This document shows positions 1 to 6,405 of a stretch of DNA of 10,521 nt, piece by piece (position 1 is the stretch's first letter; each line of letters begins with the position of its first letter). This DNA comes from Bifidobacterium breve (GTDB taxonomy: Bacteria > Actinomycetota > Actinomycetes > Mycobacteriales > Mycobacteriaceae): positions 1 through 10,521 of the forward strand of contig CALQLM010000012.1 of the NCBI GenBank assembly GCA_943331415.1. Reading direction: 5' to 3'. The translations under genes were made by a program, and so were the position numbers. A model generated the notes under the pieces. That model saw only the letters and a list, made by a program, of their open reading frames with translations, did not search any database and had not been told where the DNA came from.

Positions 1-378
1 CGCGACCGCAAGGATAGGCGGAGCCGCTACGGCGATGGCCAGCAGCACCGCCAGCCATGTCGCGGTGGTGTTGAGGTTCTGGCCGGCACCGGCAAGGTCA
101 AGGGCTGCCTCGCTCGCGGCGCGCAGTGGCGTGGACACCGCATCGCCCACCAACGGAATTCGGTCGGCACTGTCGCCGGCCGAATTGAGGTTTTCCGAGA
201 TTCCGGTCGCCCCGTCCTTGACCTGCGTGCCCACGCCAGCGATTGCCGCGATCGCATGGTGCACGCCGAGACCGACCATGACCCAGAGGGTGATCCATGA
301 GCCGACCAGCAGATCGCTGATCACCTGGGCGGTCAGTCGGCCCGGGGTGGTGGCATAGGGAAGGAATCGCGATTTCAT
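1..378 (-). CDS. Two-helix membrane protein of unknown function, C-terminus outside the window
   Basis: The reverse strand is open from an ATG at 378-376 to the window edge, giving 126 residues with no stop. Residues about 20-46 form a first hydrophobic segment rich in Trp, Val, Ile and Leu. Residues about 104-126 form a second one and are cut by the edge. Between them lies a polar, Ala/Gly/Asp/Ser-rich loop of about 55 residues that is probably extracytoplasmic. The layout and the place beside purC match the M. tuberculosis conserved membrane protein Rv0779c, as I recall it. No catalytic motif is visible and no function can be given. It is transcribed away from purC across a 51-base gap. The upstream sequence has only a weak AGG as a ribosome site and no convincing -10. 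The reading frame is well supported, the function unknown. Confidence 0.78.
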   Translation of the reverse strand, partial: MKSRFLPYATTPGRLTAQVISDLLVGSWITLWVMVGLGVHHAIAAIAGVGTQVKDGATGISENLNSAGDSADRIPLVGDAVSTPLRAASEAALDLAGAGQNLNTTATWLAVLLAIAVAAPPILAVA

Positions 379-429
379 GCACCTGATCCCAGCACAGTCG
401 TTGATGTCAGCGGCCGATAGGCTGACCCG
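379..429. promoter_or_regulatory. Divergent intergenic region between the membrane protein gene and purC
   Basis: These 51 bases must hold the start signals of both genes. On the plus strand a TANNNT hexamer (TAGGCT) lies at 418-423, directly before purC. No good -35 is placed 16-18 bases above it: TTGATG at 401-406 resembles a -35 but is only 11 bases away. On the minus strand I see no clear -10. No operator palindrome or riboswitch-like structure is apparent. Confidence 0.5.
418..423 (+). promoter_or_regulatory. Putative -10 element of a leaderless purC transcript
   Basis: TAGGCT fits the mycobacterial SigA -10 consensus TANNNT and occupies -12 to -7 if transcription begins on the G of the purC GTG codon at 430. 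No Shine-Dalgarno precedes that codon. Both facts point to a leaderless mRNA. The first three bases are also an in-frame TAG that blocks any upstream extension of purC. This is inferred from sequence only. Confidence 0.55.
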
Positions 430-1335
430 GTGCGCCCTGACCTGACCGATTACCGGCACCTGGCCAGCGGCAAAGTCCGTGAGCTTTACCGCATCGATGA
501 CGAACACCTGCTCTTTGTCGCGTCCGATCGCATCTCGGCGTTCGACTACATTCTCGACACCCTCATTCCGGACAAGGGCCGGATCCTGACCGCGATGAGT
601 GTGTTCTTCTTCGGTCTGGTGTCGGACCGCGGCGGGGCGCCCAACCATCTTGGGGGGCCACCGGACGATCCGCGGATCCCCGCCGAGGTACTCGGCCGAG
701 CGCTGGTGGTTCGCCAACTCGACATGATTCCGGTCGAGTGTGTGGCGCGCGGCTACCTGACCGGTTCGGGCCTGCTGGACTATCAACGAACCGGGTCGGT
801 GTGCGGGATCCCGCTACCTACCGGACTTGTCGAGGCCAGCAAGTTCGATCAACCGCTGTTCACCCCGGCGACCAAGGCGGAACTCGGCGCCCATGACGAG
901 AACATCTCCTTCGATCGGGTCGTCGCGATGACCGGCGCGGAACGTGCCGGACAGTTGCGGGATTTGACGCTGCAGACCTACAACCTGGCCGCCGAACACG
1001 CGCTGGCGAAAGGAATCATCATCGCCGACACAAAATTCGAGTTCGGTGTGGATCGTGGTGGTCGACTGGTGCTCGCCGATGAGGTGTTCACCCCGGATTC
1101 CTCGCGTTACTGGCCGGCCGACAGCTACACCGAGGGTGTGGTGCAACCGAGCTTCGATAAGCAGTTCGTCCGCAACTGGTTGACCGGACCAGAATCCGGC
1201 TGGGACCGCCACGGTGCGGCCCCGCCGCCGCCGCTGCCCGATGCGATCGTGGCGGCGACCCGCGCTCGCTATATCGAGGCCTACGAACGTATTTCGGGGT
1301 GCACGTTTGCCGACTGGATCGGTCATGAAGCATGA
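430..1335 (+). CDS. purC: Phosphoribosylaminoimidazole-succinocarboxamide (SAICAR) synthase
   Basis: Cytosolic ATP-dependent ligase of purine synthesis that joins CAIR and L-aspartate to give SAICAR. The 301-residue product is about the length of mycobacterial PurC. Family motifs are clear: GKVRELY near residue 14 (nucleotide-binding loop), SDRISAFD near 33, [15 protein letters not shown] near 101, DTKFEFG near 200, and [14 protein letters not shown] near 215 (metal and substrate binding). The start is fixed: an in-frame TAG lies 12 bases upstream and the GTG at 430 is the first possible initiator after it. There is no Shine-Dalgarno, so translation is probably leaderless. The stop overlaps the ATG of the oligopeptidase gene (ATGA), which suggests one transcript and coupled translation. 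No missing residues or frameshift seen. Confidence 0.97.
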   Translation: MRPDLTDYRHLASGKVRELYRIDDEHLLFVASDRISAFDYILDTLIPDKGRILTAMSVFFFGLVSDRGGAPNHLGGPPDDPRIPAEVLGRALVVRQLDMIPVECVARGYLTGSGLLDYQRTGSVCGIPLPTGLVEASKFDQPLFTPATKAELGAHDENISFDRVVAMTGAERAGQLRDLTLQTYNLAAEHALAKGIIIADTKFEFGVDRGGRLVLADEVFTPDSSRYWPADSYTEGVVQPSFDKQFVRNWLTGPESGWDRHGAAPPPPLPDAIVAATRARYIEAYERISGCTFADWIGHEA

Positions 1336-3437
1336 CCGCTCCGATACCGAGACGGATCGACAGCCAACGCGTTCACCATGGCGATGTCTTCGTCGACCCC
1401 TACGAGTGGATGCGCGACAAGTCCGACCCGGAGGTGATCGCTCACCTCGAGGCGGAGAACGCCCACGTGGAGGCGCAGACTGCCGATCAGGAGCCGCTGC
1501 GGCAGAAAATTTTTGACGAGATCAAGTCACGAACCAAGGAGACCGACCTGTCGGTGCCGGTTCGCCGCGGGGACTGGTGGTACTACGGACGCAGCTTCGA
1601 GGGTAAGCAATACGGCGTGCACTGCCGGTGCCCGGCGGCCGGATCCGATGATTGGGAGCCTCCGGTTCTGGATGAGAACACTCGCGTTCCCGGTGAACAG
1701 ATTTTGCTTGACGAGAACATCGAGGCGGACGGCCACGACTTCTTCTCGCTCGGCGCCAGCAGCGTGAGCCTGGACGGCAACGTGTTGGCCTATTCCGTGG
1801 ATATCGTCGGTGACGAGCGATACACCCTGCGGTTCAAGGACTTACGCACCGGAGAGCTTTACCCGGACACGATTTCCGGCATCGGACTGGGGGTCACCTG
1901 GGCGGCGGACAATGAGTGCGTTTACTACACCACCGTCGATGATTCGTGGCGCCCCGATACCGTCTGGCGACACCGTCTCGGCGCCACCGGATCTGACGAG
2001 CAGGTTTTCACCGAACCCGATGAACGGTTCTGGGTTGCGGTAGGCCGGACTCGCAGCAATGCCTACATTCTCATTGCGGCCGGATCATCGGTCACCTCTG
2101 AAGTTCGGTATGCCGATGCCTCCGACCCGCAGGCATCTTTTTCTGCGGTGCTGCCGCGGCGTGACGGTATCGAGTACTCCGTTGAGCACGCCGTGATCGG
2201 CGGCAGGGACCGATTCCTGATCCTGCACAACGACGACGCGCCGAACTTCACTCTGGTCGACGCCCCGGTCGACGATCCCGCCGCGCAGACGACACTGATC
2301 GCCGCCCGTGACGACGTCCGACTCGAGGGTGTCGACGCTTTTGCCCACCACATCGTCGTCCACTACCGTCGGGAAGCACTGGCGCGCCTGCAGCTGTGGC
2401 CGATCGACGATGGTTACGGCACACCGGAGGAGATCACCTTCGACTCCGAACTGATGGCCTCCGGGCTGGCCGGTAATCCGAACTGGGAATCGCCCCGGTT
2501 GCGGATCGGGGCGACATCGTTCATCACCCCGATGCGGATCTACGACATCGATCTTGCCTCCGGTGAACGGATCCTGCTGCGCGAACAACCGGTGCTCGGG
2601 GATTATCGCCGCGACGACTATGTCGAACGCCGAGACTGGGCGATCGCTGAGGACGGCACGCGTATCCCGATCTCGCTCATCCACCGAGCAGGTGTCGAAA
2701 CCCCCGCTCCGACCGTGCTCTACGGCTACGGGGCCTACGAGTCCTCCGAGGATCCGCGGTTCTCCATCGCCAGACTTTCCCTGCTTGACCGCGGCATGAT
2801 CTTCGCGATCGCCCACGTCCGTGGTGGTGGCGAGATGGGCCGCCTCTGGTACGAGCGCGGCAAGCTGATGGAGAAGAAGAACACCTTCACCGACTTCATC
2901 ACCGCCGCGCGCCATCTCATCGATTCGGGACTGACCCGACCGGCGAACCTGGTTGCACTGGGTGGCAGTGCCGGCGGTCTGCTCATGGGTGCCGTGGCCA
3001 ACATGGCGCCTGAGATGTTCGCGGGCATACTCGCCCAGGTCCCGTTCGTTGATCCGCTCACCACGATTCTGGATCCGTCGCTGCCGCTGACGGTGACCGA
3101 GTGGGACGAGTGGGGCAACCCGTTGGCCGATGCCGATGTTTACGCCTACATGAAGTCGTACTCGCCGTATGAGAATGTCGACGCCAAGAACTACCCGGCG
3201 ATCCTGGCGATGACATCGCTCAACGACACCCGGGTGTTCTATGTCGAACCCGCCAAATGGGTAGCCGCCCTGCGCCACACCAAGACTGATCCGCATCCGG
3301 TGCTGCTGCGCACCCAGATGGCGGCGGGCCACGGAGGTATCAGCGGCCGCTACGAACGCTGGAAGGAGACCGCGTTCCAGTACGCCTGGCTGCTGGCAAC
3401 CGCGGACCCGCGACGGTACGGACCGGCGGCGCGGTAG
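1332..3437 (+). CDS. ptrB: Oligopeptidase B, S9A prolyl oligopeptidase family serine peptidase
   Basis: Cytosolic serine peptidase that cuts short peptides after Arg or Lys. The 701 residues match the family (E. coli enzyme about 686). An N-terminal beta-propeller spans roughly residues 70-410. The alpha/beta-hydrolase domain carries GGSAGG with Ser546, SLNDTRV with Asp632 and AAGHGG with His667, the expected catalytic triad. The segment around 515-530 ([17 protein letters not shown]) is typical of oligopeptidase B. The acidic pair thought to bind the P1 Arg aligns with Glu590 and Asp592, where the second is usually Glu. The ATG at 1332 overlaps the purC stop and the N-terminus aligns with the family from its first residues. 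In M. tuberculosis H37Rv the gene is annotated as two pieces (ptrBa, ptrBb); here it is one intact frame. Confidence 0.95.
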   Translation: MTAPIPRRIDSQRVHHGDVFVDPYEWMRDKSDPEVIAHLEAENAHVEAQTADQEPLRQKIFDEIKSRTKETDLSVPVRRGDWWYYGRSFEGKQYGVHCRCPAAGSDDWEPPVLDENTRVPGEQILLDENIEADGHDFFSLGASSVSLDGNVLAYSVDIVGDERYTLRFKDLRTGELYPDTISGIGLGVTWAADNECVYYTTVDDSWRPDTVWRHRLGATGSDEQVFTEPDERFWVAVGRTRSNAYILIAAGSSVTSEVRYADASDPQASFSAVLPRRDGIEYSVEHAVIGGRDRFLILHNDDAPNFTLVDAPVDDPAAQTTLIAARDDVRLEGVDAFAHHIVVHYRREALARLQLWPIDDGYGTPEEITFDSELMASGLAGNPNWESPRLRIGATSFITPMRIYDIDLASGERILLREQPVLGDYRRDDYVERRDWAIAEDGTRIPISLIHRAGVETPAPTVLYGYGAYESSEDPRFSIARLSLLDRGMIFAIAHVRGGGEMGRLWYERGKLMEKKNTFTDFITAARHLIDSGLTRPANLVALGGSAGGLLMGAVANMAPEMFAGILAQVPFVDPLTTILDPSLPLTVTEWDEWGNPLADADVYAYMKSYSPYENVDAKNYPAILAMTSLNDTRVFYVEPAKWVAALRHTKTDPHPVLLRTQMAAGHGGISGRYERWKETAFQYAWLLATADPRRYGPAAR

Positions 3438-3440
3438 CGT
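3435..3440 (+). promoter_or_regulatory. Possible -10 element before the glutathione peroxidase gene, overlapping the ptrB stop
   Basis: TAGCGT fits TANNNT and begins with the TAG stop of ptrB. It is followed by 7 bases and then the ATG at 3448, so transcription could start on or next to that ATG. The peroxidase gene has no Shine-Dalgarno, which agrees with leaderless initiation, but read-through from purC-ptrB is equally possible. Given that a stop codon is present, a T at the sixth place is not a rare event, so confidence is low. Confidence 0.3.
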
Positions 3441-3447
3441 CACCGAT

Positions 3448-3936
3448 ATGTCCCTGGCAGAAATCCCACTCACCACACTCGACGGAAACCCCACCTCGCT
3501 GGCCGACTATGACGGCCGGGCACTCTTGGTGGTCAATGTCGCCTCCAAATGCGGCCTGACTCCGCAGTACGGCGCGCTGGAGCAGTTGGCCCGCGACTAC
3601 GGCGATCGCGGACTGACCGTCATCGGAGTTCCGTGCAATCAGTTCATGAGCCAGGAGCCCGGAACCCCGGAGCAGATCGCGACGTTCTGCTCCACCACCT
3701 ACGGCGTCTCTTTCCCACTGCTGTCCAAGGCCGATGTCAACGGGGCCGATCGCCATCCGCTCTACGCCCGGCTGACCGAGACCGCCGACGCCGCCGGCGA
3801 GGCGGGCGATGTGCAGTGGAATTTCGAGAAGTTCCTCATCGCGCCCAACGGTGAGGTGGTCAATCGGTTCCGGCCCCGTACCGAACCCGACGCTCCCGAG
3901 GTGATCGCCGCGATCGAAGCGGTGTTGCCGGACTGA
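3448..3936 (+). CDS. Glutathione peroxidase family thiol peroxidase, cysteine type
   Basis: Reduces hydrogen peroxide and organic hydroperoxides in the cytosol. At 162 residues it has the usual length of bacterial non-selenium enzymes. The peroxidatic Cys35 lies in NVASKCGLTPQY. The rest of the tetrad is Gln65 in PCNQF, then Trp124 and Asn125 in VQWNFEKF. Cys81 in FCSTTYGVSFP sits where plant and yeast two-Cys enzymes carry the resolving cysteine, so thioredoxin is the likely reductant; that is an inference, supported by mycobacteria making mycothiol rather than glutathione. The codon at the active site is TGC, so no selenocysteine is involved. The gene begins 10 bases after the ptrB stop and is probably on the same transcript, possibly with its own promoter. 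The name bsaA/gpx is used for relatives, but I do not assign one. Confidence 0.92.
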   Translation: MSLAEIPLTTLDGNPTSLADYDGRALLVVNVASKCGLTPQYGALEQLARDYGDRGLTVIGVPCNQFMSQEPGTPEQIATFCSTTYGVSFPLLSKADVNGADRHPLYARLTETADAAGEAGDVQWNFEKFLIAPNGEVVNRFRPRTEPDAPEVIAAIEAVLPD

Positions 3937-3944
3937 AATCCGGC
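3927..3944. terminator. Small hairpin between convergent genes, possible transcription terminator
   Basis: GCCGGA at 3927-3932 and TCCGGC at 3939-3944 form a perfect 6-base stem around a 6-base loop. The hairpin overlaps the peroxidase stop codon and the 11-base gap to the convergent dehydrogenase gene, the place where a terminator would be expected. There is no T-tract on either side and the stem is short, so it is a weak candidate. Mycobacterial terminators often lack a U-tract, which keeps it possible. Confidence 0.3.
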
Positions 3945-3947
3945 CGC

Positions 3948-4748
3948 CTAGCGGGCTGTTCCGCTTGCGGTGGTGGCGATACCGCCGTCGACCGGAATCA
4001 CGGCACCGTTGAGATAGGAGCCGGCCCGGCTGGCGAGGAAGATCGCGATCCCGGCCATATCGTCGTCGCGGCCGATTCGGCGCAGCGGCGCCGATGCCGC
4101 GATCGCCTCGCCGAATGCCTCCAGGGTGGCGGCCATCATCTTGGACGGAAACGGACCCGGGGCCACCGCGTTGACGGTGATGTGTTGCGGCCCGAGCTCT
4201 TTGGCCAGCACCCGGGTCAGTTGATGGATCGCCGCCTTACTCGTGGAATAGGAGTACGTCGTCATCGGGCTGACGTGGATGCCGTCGATGCTGCCGATAT
4301 TGATAATCCGCGCCGGATCGTCCTGGGTGCCGGCTTTGCGCAGTGCCGGCAGAAGCGCCTGGACCATCCAGAACGGTGATTTGACGTTGAGGTCGAGCAC
4401 CCGATCCCAGGCCGCGGCGGGAAAGGTTTCCAGCGGCTCACCCCAGGTCGCGCCGGCGTTATTGACCAGGATGTCCAGGGTGTCGGTCCGGCTGAGCACG
4501 TCGGCGGCCAACCGTTGGCACTCGTCCTGACGGGAAAGGTCGGCAGCCACCGCGCGGACCTCCCCAAACTCCGACAACGCCGCGACAGCCTGTTCGCAGG
4601 CATCGGCCTTACGCGAACTGATCACGACGCGTGCCCCGGCCTGGAGCAGACCGCGCGCGATCATCATGCCGATACCGCGGGTACCGCCGGTGACCAGAGC
4701 GGTTTTACCGCCCAGTCCGAAAAGTCTCTCAAGATCGGCTGTGCTCAC
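3948..4748 (-). CDS. Short-chain dehydrogenase/reductase, classical type, RhlG/FabG-like
   Basis: NAD(P)H-dependent oxidoreductase of 266 residues with a Rossmann fold. The cofactor loop is TGGTRGIG at residues 20-27. SSRK at 44-47 after the second strand suggests NADP(H). NNAG is at 96-99, with Asn121 in LDLNVKS. The active site has Ser153 (NIGSIDG), Tyr167 and Lys171 in YSTSK. The C-terminus ends in the usual NGAVIPVDGG element. Overall wording, such as PARIINIGS and the APGPFPSKM stretch, is closest to RhlG-type 3-oxoacyl reductases, but the substrate cannot be read from sequence. The GTG start at 4748 is supported by an AAGGGAA ribosome site 5 bases upstream. It is the second gene of an operon, 19 bases behind the metallo-hydrolase gene. 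Confidence 0.9.
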   Translation of the reverse strand: MSTADLERLFGLGGKTALVTGGTRGIGMMIARGLLQAGARVVISSRKADACEQAVAALSEFGEVRAVAADLSRQDECQRLAADVLSRTDTLDILVNNAGATWGEPLETFPAAAWDRVLDLNVKSPFWMVQALLPALRKAGTQDDPARIINIGSIDGIHVSPMTTYSYSTSKAAIHQLTRVLAKELGPQHITVNAVAPGPFPSKMMAATLEAFGEAIAASAPLRRIGRDDDMAGIAIFLASRAGSYLNGAVIPVDGGIATTASGTAR

Positions 4749-4753
4749 CTGTG

Positions 4754-4760
4754 TTCCCTT
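4754..4760 (-). promoter_or_regulatory. Ribosome binding site deciding the GTG start of the dehydrogenase
   Basis: The reverse strand reads AAGGGAA here, 5 bases before the GTG at 4748-4746. It lies in the 19-base gap after the TGA of the metallo-hydrolase gene, so the dehydrogenase can be translated from the same mRNA with its own ribosome site. Confidence 0.65.
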
Positions 4761-4767
4761 CGTGTCA

Positions 4768-5406
4768 TCAGAACCGTACCGAGTTCTCCTCGGGCAGGAT
4801 CCGGAAGTCGGTGTCGGTCATCTCGGACAGCCGACCGTAGAAGATGCCGCGGGCTTCGGGGGCGATGATGCCCTGGTGAATTGGAACTGCGTGCCGGGGC
4901 GCCACTGCGCGCAGGTAGTCCACCGCCTCGGAGATCTTCATCCATGGCGCCGCGGCCGGCGTGGCGAGCACCTCGATCGGCTCATCGGGCACGAATAGCG
5001 CGTCGCCCGGATGCATGAGTCGGGCCCGGTGTTCGTCATCACCGATCAGGTAGGAGATGTTGTCGATCACCGGGATCTCTGGGTGGATGACCGCGTGCCG
5101 GCCGCCGACTCCACGGATGGTCAGCCCATCGATGGTGAAATCGTCGCCGACGTGCACCGCGCGCCAGTTGCCGCCGAGTTGGGCGGCGGTTTGTGGGTCG
5201 GCGTAGAGAGCCGCACCGGGGTTGGCCTCGACCAGGGCCGGTAGGCGTTGCGGGTCTGCGTGGTCGGGATGCTGGTGAGTGATCAGGATCGCGGACAGGC
5301 CGGTGATGCCCTCGAAACCGTGGGAGAAGGTGCCCGGGTCGAACAACAGTCGTGCGACACCAATCTCCGCGAGCAGGCATGAATGTCCGAAGTGAGTCAA
5401 TTCCAT
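4768..5406 (-). CDS. Metallo-beta-lactamase-fold hydrolase, UlaG-like
   Basis: Cytosolic metal-dependent hydrolase of unknown substrate, 212 residues, no signal peptide. It opens with THFGHSCLLAE, the N-terminal motif of UlaG-like proteins. The metal motif HxHxDH is complete in THQHPDHAD, with His44, His46, Asp48 and His49. Further likely ligands are His104 or His108, Asp135 in MHPGDALF, and His177 in VPIHQG near the end. UlaG relatives act on lactones or phosphodiesters, which does not settle the role here. M. tuberculosis has a gene in the corresponding position (around Rv0786c), but I am not certain of the match. The ATG at 5406 has no Shine-Dalgarno and a CACAAT sequence lies just upstream, so the transcript may be leaderless. 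It is the first gene of the operon with the dehydrogenase. Confidence 0.9.
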   Translation of the reverse strand: MELTHFGHSCLLAEIGVARLLFDPGTFSHGFEGITGLSAILITHQHPDHADPQRLPALVEANPGAALYADPQTAAQLGGNWRAVHVGDDFTIDGLTIRGVGGRHAVIHPEIPVIDNISYLIGDDEHRARLMHPGDALFVPDEPIEVLATPAAAPWMKISEAVDYLRAVAPRHAVPIHQGIIAPEARGIFYGRLSEMTDTDFRILPEENSVRF

Positions 5407-5409
5407 GCT

Positions 5410-5415
5410 TACGAT
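5410..5415 (+). promoter_or_regulatory. Putative -10 element for the secreted-protein gene
   Basis: TACGAT fits TANNNT and would start transcription near 5422. This leaves a leader of about 17 bases that contains the AGAAGGGG ribosome site. No good -35 is seen 16-18 bases upstream. The element lies in the 32-base gap shared with the divergent hydrolase gene. Confidence 0.45.
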
Positions 5416-5419
5416 TGTG
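5414..5419 (-). promoter_or_regulatory. Putative -10 element for the metallo-hydrolase operon
   Basis: The reverse strand reads CACAAT, which keeps the two strongest bases of TANNNT (A at the second place, T at the last) but lacks the first T. It is 7 bases from the ATG at 5406, so the mRNA would have no leader or about one base, in keeping with the missing Shine-Dalgarno. It overlaps the plus-strand -10 by two bases. Confidence 0.3.
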
Positions 5420-5426
5420 CGCCTAG

Positions 5427-5434
5427 AGAAGGGG
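5427..5434 (+). promoter_or_regulatory. Ribosome binding site of the secreted-protein gene
   Basis: AGAAGGGG lies 4 bases before the ATG at 5439 and is one of the strongest Shine-Dalgarno matches in the window. An in-frame TAG at 5424-5426 excludes any start further upstream, so the signal peptide really begins at 5439. Confidence 0.65.
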
Positions 5435-5438
5435 CAGT

Positions 5439-6101
5439 ATGCAGACGGTCCTCACGGCGGCGATGGTGATGGTGACCGCCATGCTCGCCACCGCCGCGCC
5501 GGCGGCCGCTGAGCCGTCCGGTACCTGTCCGCCGGTCTGTAACCGCATTCCGGAGACCGCGTGGATCGCGCCATCATCGATCCCGCTGGACGCGCGCTAC
5601 GGCTGGCCCGAACTGGCTGCGGTGGCGGTGACTGCGCGTTCGCCGCGATTCCGGTTTGAGGAACTGTGTGCCAGCCCGACGCTGGGCCAGGATCCGCGCA
5701 GCTTCGCGGTGGCCGAACGGGCGGTCGTGACCAATCCGCGCGGCCAGTGGCAGCTGCAGGCCCAGGTGGTCCACTGGCGTGGGGAGACATGGTGGGGCGG
5801 CCAGCTCGCCCGGGACGCGTTCGCCGTCGCGGTCCTCGCGCTTCGGGCCTGCCAGCAGACCAACGCCACGGCCTCCCCGTCGTTGACCGTCGACGAACCT
5901 CTACGGATGGCCGCAGCTGTCAGCGGACCGGTGATACTTCACCAGTATTTGCTTGCCGATCCGGTCACTAGCACCATCACCGAACTGGCCCTGTGGTCAG
6001 ACGCGCCGCCTCAGACTCCGTGGCCCGCCGCCACCGACACGGCCGTTCTCGACGCGCTCGGCGCGCCGCTGTGCACGGCCTACATCAGCTCCTGCCCATG
6101 A
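5439..6101 (+). CDS. Small secreted protein of unknown function with six cysteines
   Basis: The 220-residue product starts with a Sec-type signal peptide: a long Ala/Met/Val/Leu hydrophobic stretch at residues 4-20 and a likely cleavage after AAA at 24. There is no lipobox cysteine, so the mature protein of about 196 residues should be free in the cell envelope or medium. Its six cysteines (30, 34, 77, 138, 212, 219) are all in the mature part and could form three disulfides, with a pair near each end (CPPVC and CTAYISSC). The middle is rich in Trp (104, 113, 118, 119). I recognise no domain or catalytic motif. The n-region has no Lys or Arg, which is unusual. The gene precedes purS by 64 bases, but a promoter in that gap suggests separate expression. 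Confidence 0.85.
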   Translation: MQTVLTAAMVMVTAMLATAAPAAAEPSGTCPPVCNRIPETAWIAPSSIPLDARYGWPELAAVAVTARSPRFRFEELCASPTLGQDPRSFAVAERAVVTNPRGQWQLQAQVVHWRGETWWGGQLARDAFAVAVLALRACQQTNATASPSLTVDEPLRMAAAVSGPVILHQYLLADPVTSTITELALWSDAPPQTPWPAATDTAVLDALGAPLCTAYISSCP

Positions 6102-6102
6102 G

Positions 6103-6130
6103 TCGACTGGCCGCCGGCCACCAGTAGGAT
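6103..6130 (+). promoter_or_regulatory. Putative SigA-type promoter of the purS operon
   Basis: TCGACT at 6103-6108 matches the -35 consensus TTGACA at four of six places. After a 16-base spacer, TAGGAT at 6125-6130 fits the -10 consensus TANNNT. Transcription would start near 6137 and give a leader of about 29 bases that holds the purS ribosome site. The promoter begins just after the stop of the secreted-protein gene. It is the best paired -35/-10 that I found in the window. Confidence 0.55.
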
Positions 6131-6153
6131 CTAACCGCACCATCCGCCGCGTC

Positions 6154-6160
6154 AGAGGAG
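6154..6160 (+). promoter_or_regulatory. Ribosome binding site fixing the GTG start of purS
   Basis: AGAGGAG lies 5 bases before the GTG at 6166. The open frame continues upstream into the preceding gene, so this site, together with the family's usual N-terminus, decides the start. Confidence 0.7.
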
Positions 6161-6165
6161 CTCCA

Positions 6166-6405
6166 GTGCCCCGGGTTGTTGTTCACGTGATGCCCAAGGC
6201 CGAGATTCTCGACCCGCAGGGCCAGGCCATCGTCGGCGCGCTGGGCCGCCTCGGACACGCCGGCATCTCAGATGTTCGGCAGGGCAAGCGATTCGAGCTT
6301 GAGATCGACGATTCGGTGACCGACGATCAACTGGCCTCCATCGCCGAATCTCTGTTGGCCAATACCGTGATCGAGGACTGGTCGGTCAGCCGGGATCCAT
6401 CATGA
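6166..6405 (+). CDS. purS: Phosphoribosylformylglycinamidine (FGAM) synthase, PurS subunit
   Basis: Small structural subunit of the three-part FGAM synthetase; a PurS dimer bridges PurQ and PurL and helps pass ammonia between them. The product is 79 residues, the standard length. It opens with the first beta strand ([10 protein letters not shown]), followed by the conserved ILDPQGQAI stretch, then [12 protein letters not shown], and a C-terminal helix and strand ending near VIEDWSV. The frame is open well upstream to about 5953, but those codons belong to the preceding gene in another frame. The GTG at 6166, with AGAGGAG in front and the family N-terminus right after it, is the correct start. 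The stop overlaps the purQ start (ATGA), so the two are translationally coupled. Confidence 0.95.
   Translation: MPRVVVHVMPKAEILDPQGQAIVGALGRLGHAGISDVRQGKRFELEIDDSVTDDQLASIAESLLANTVIEDWSVSRDPS

Noticed and set aside
35..358. Plus-strand open frame at the left edge, and another minus-strand frame at 98-382
   Set aside because: Both overlap the minus-strand membrane protein frame (1-378), which has two clear hydrophobic segments. The alternatives give Arg/Pro/Ser-rich products without features.
401..406. TTGATG as a -35 element for purC
   Set aside because: The spacer to TAGGCT at 418 is only 11 bases, too short for a normal SigA promoter.
379..429. A purine riboswitch or repressor palindrome before purC
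   Set aside because: The gap is too short to hold a purine riboswitch, the transcript is probably leaderless, and I see no convincing inverted repeat.
814..1326. Minus-strand open frame opposite purC
   Set aside because: Shadow of the purC codon pattern; no motif, no ribosome site, and fully contained in a certain gene.
2085..3494. A 469-codon open frame on the minus strand opposite the oligopeptidase gene
   Set aside because: It lies wholly against a gene with a complete catalytic triad and family-wide motifs. Long antisense frames are expected in G+C-rich coding DNA. Its product is Arg/Gly/Val-rich with no recognisable domain.
5953..6165. Upstream extension of the purS frame
   Set aside because: This part is the preceding secreted-protein gene read in another frame, then the intergenic promoter. 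PurS proteins begin at the strand encoded right after the GTG at 6166, which has its own ribosome site.
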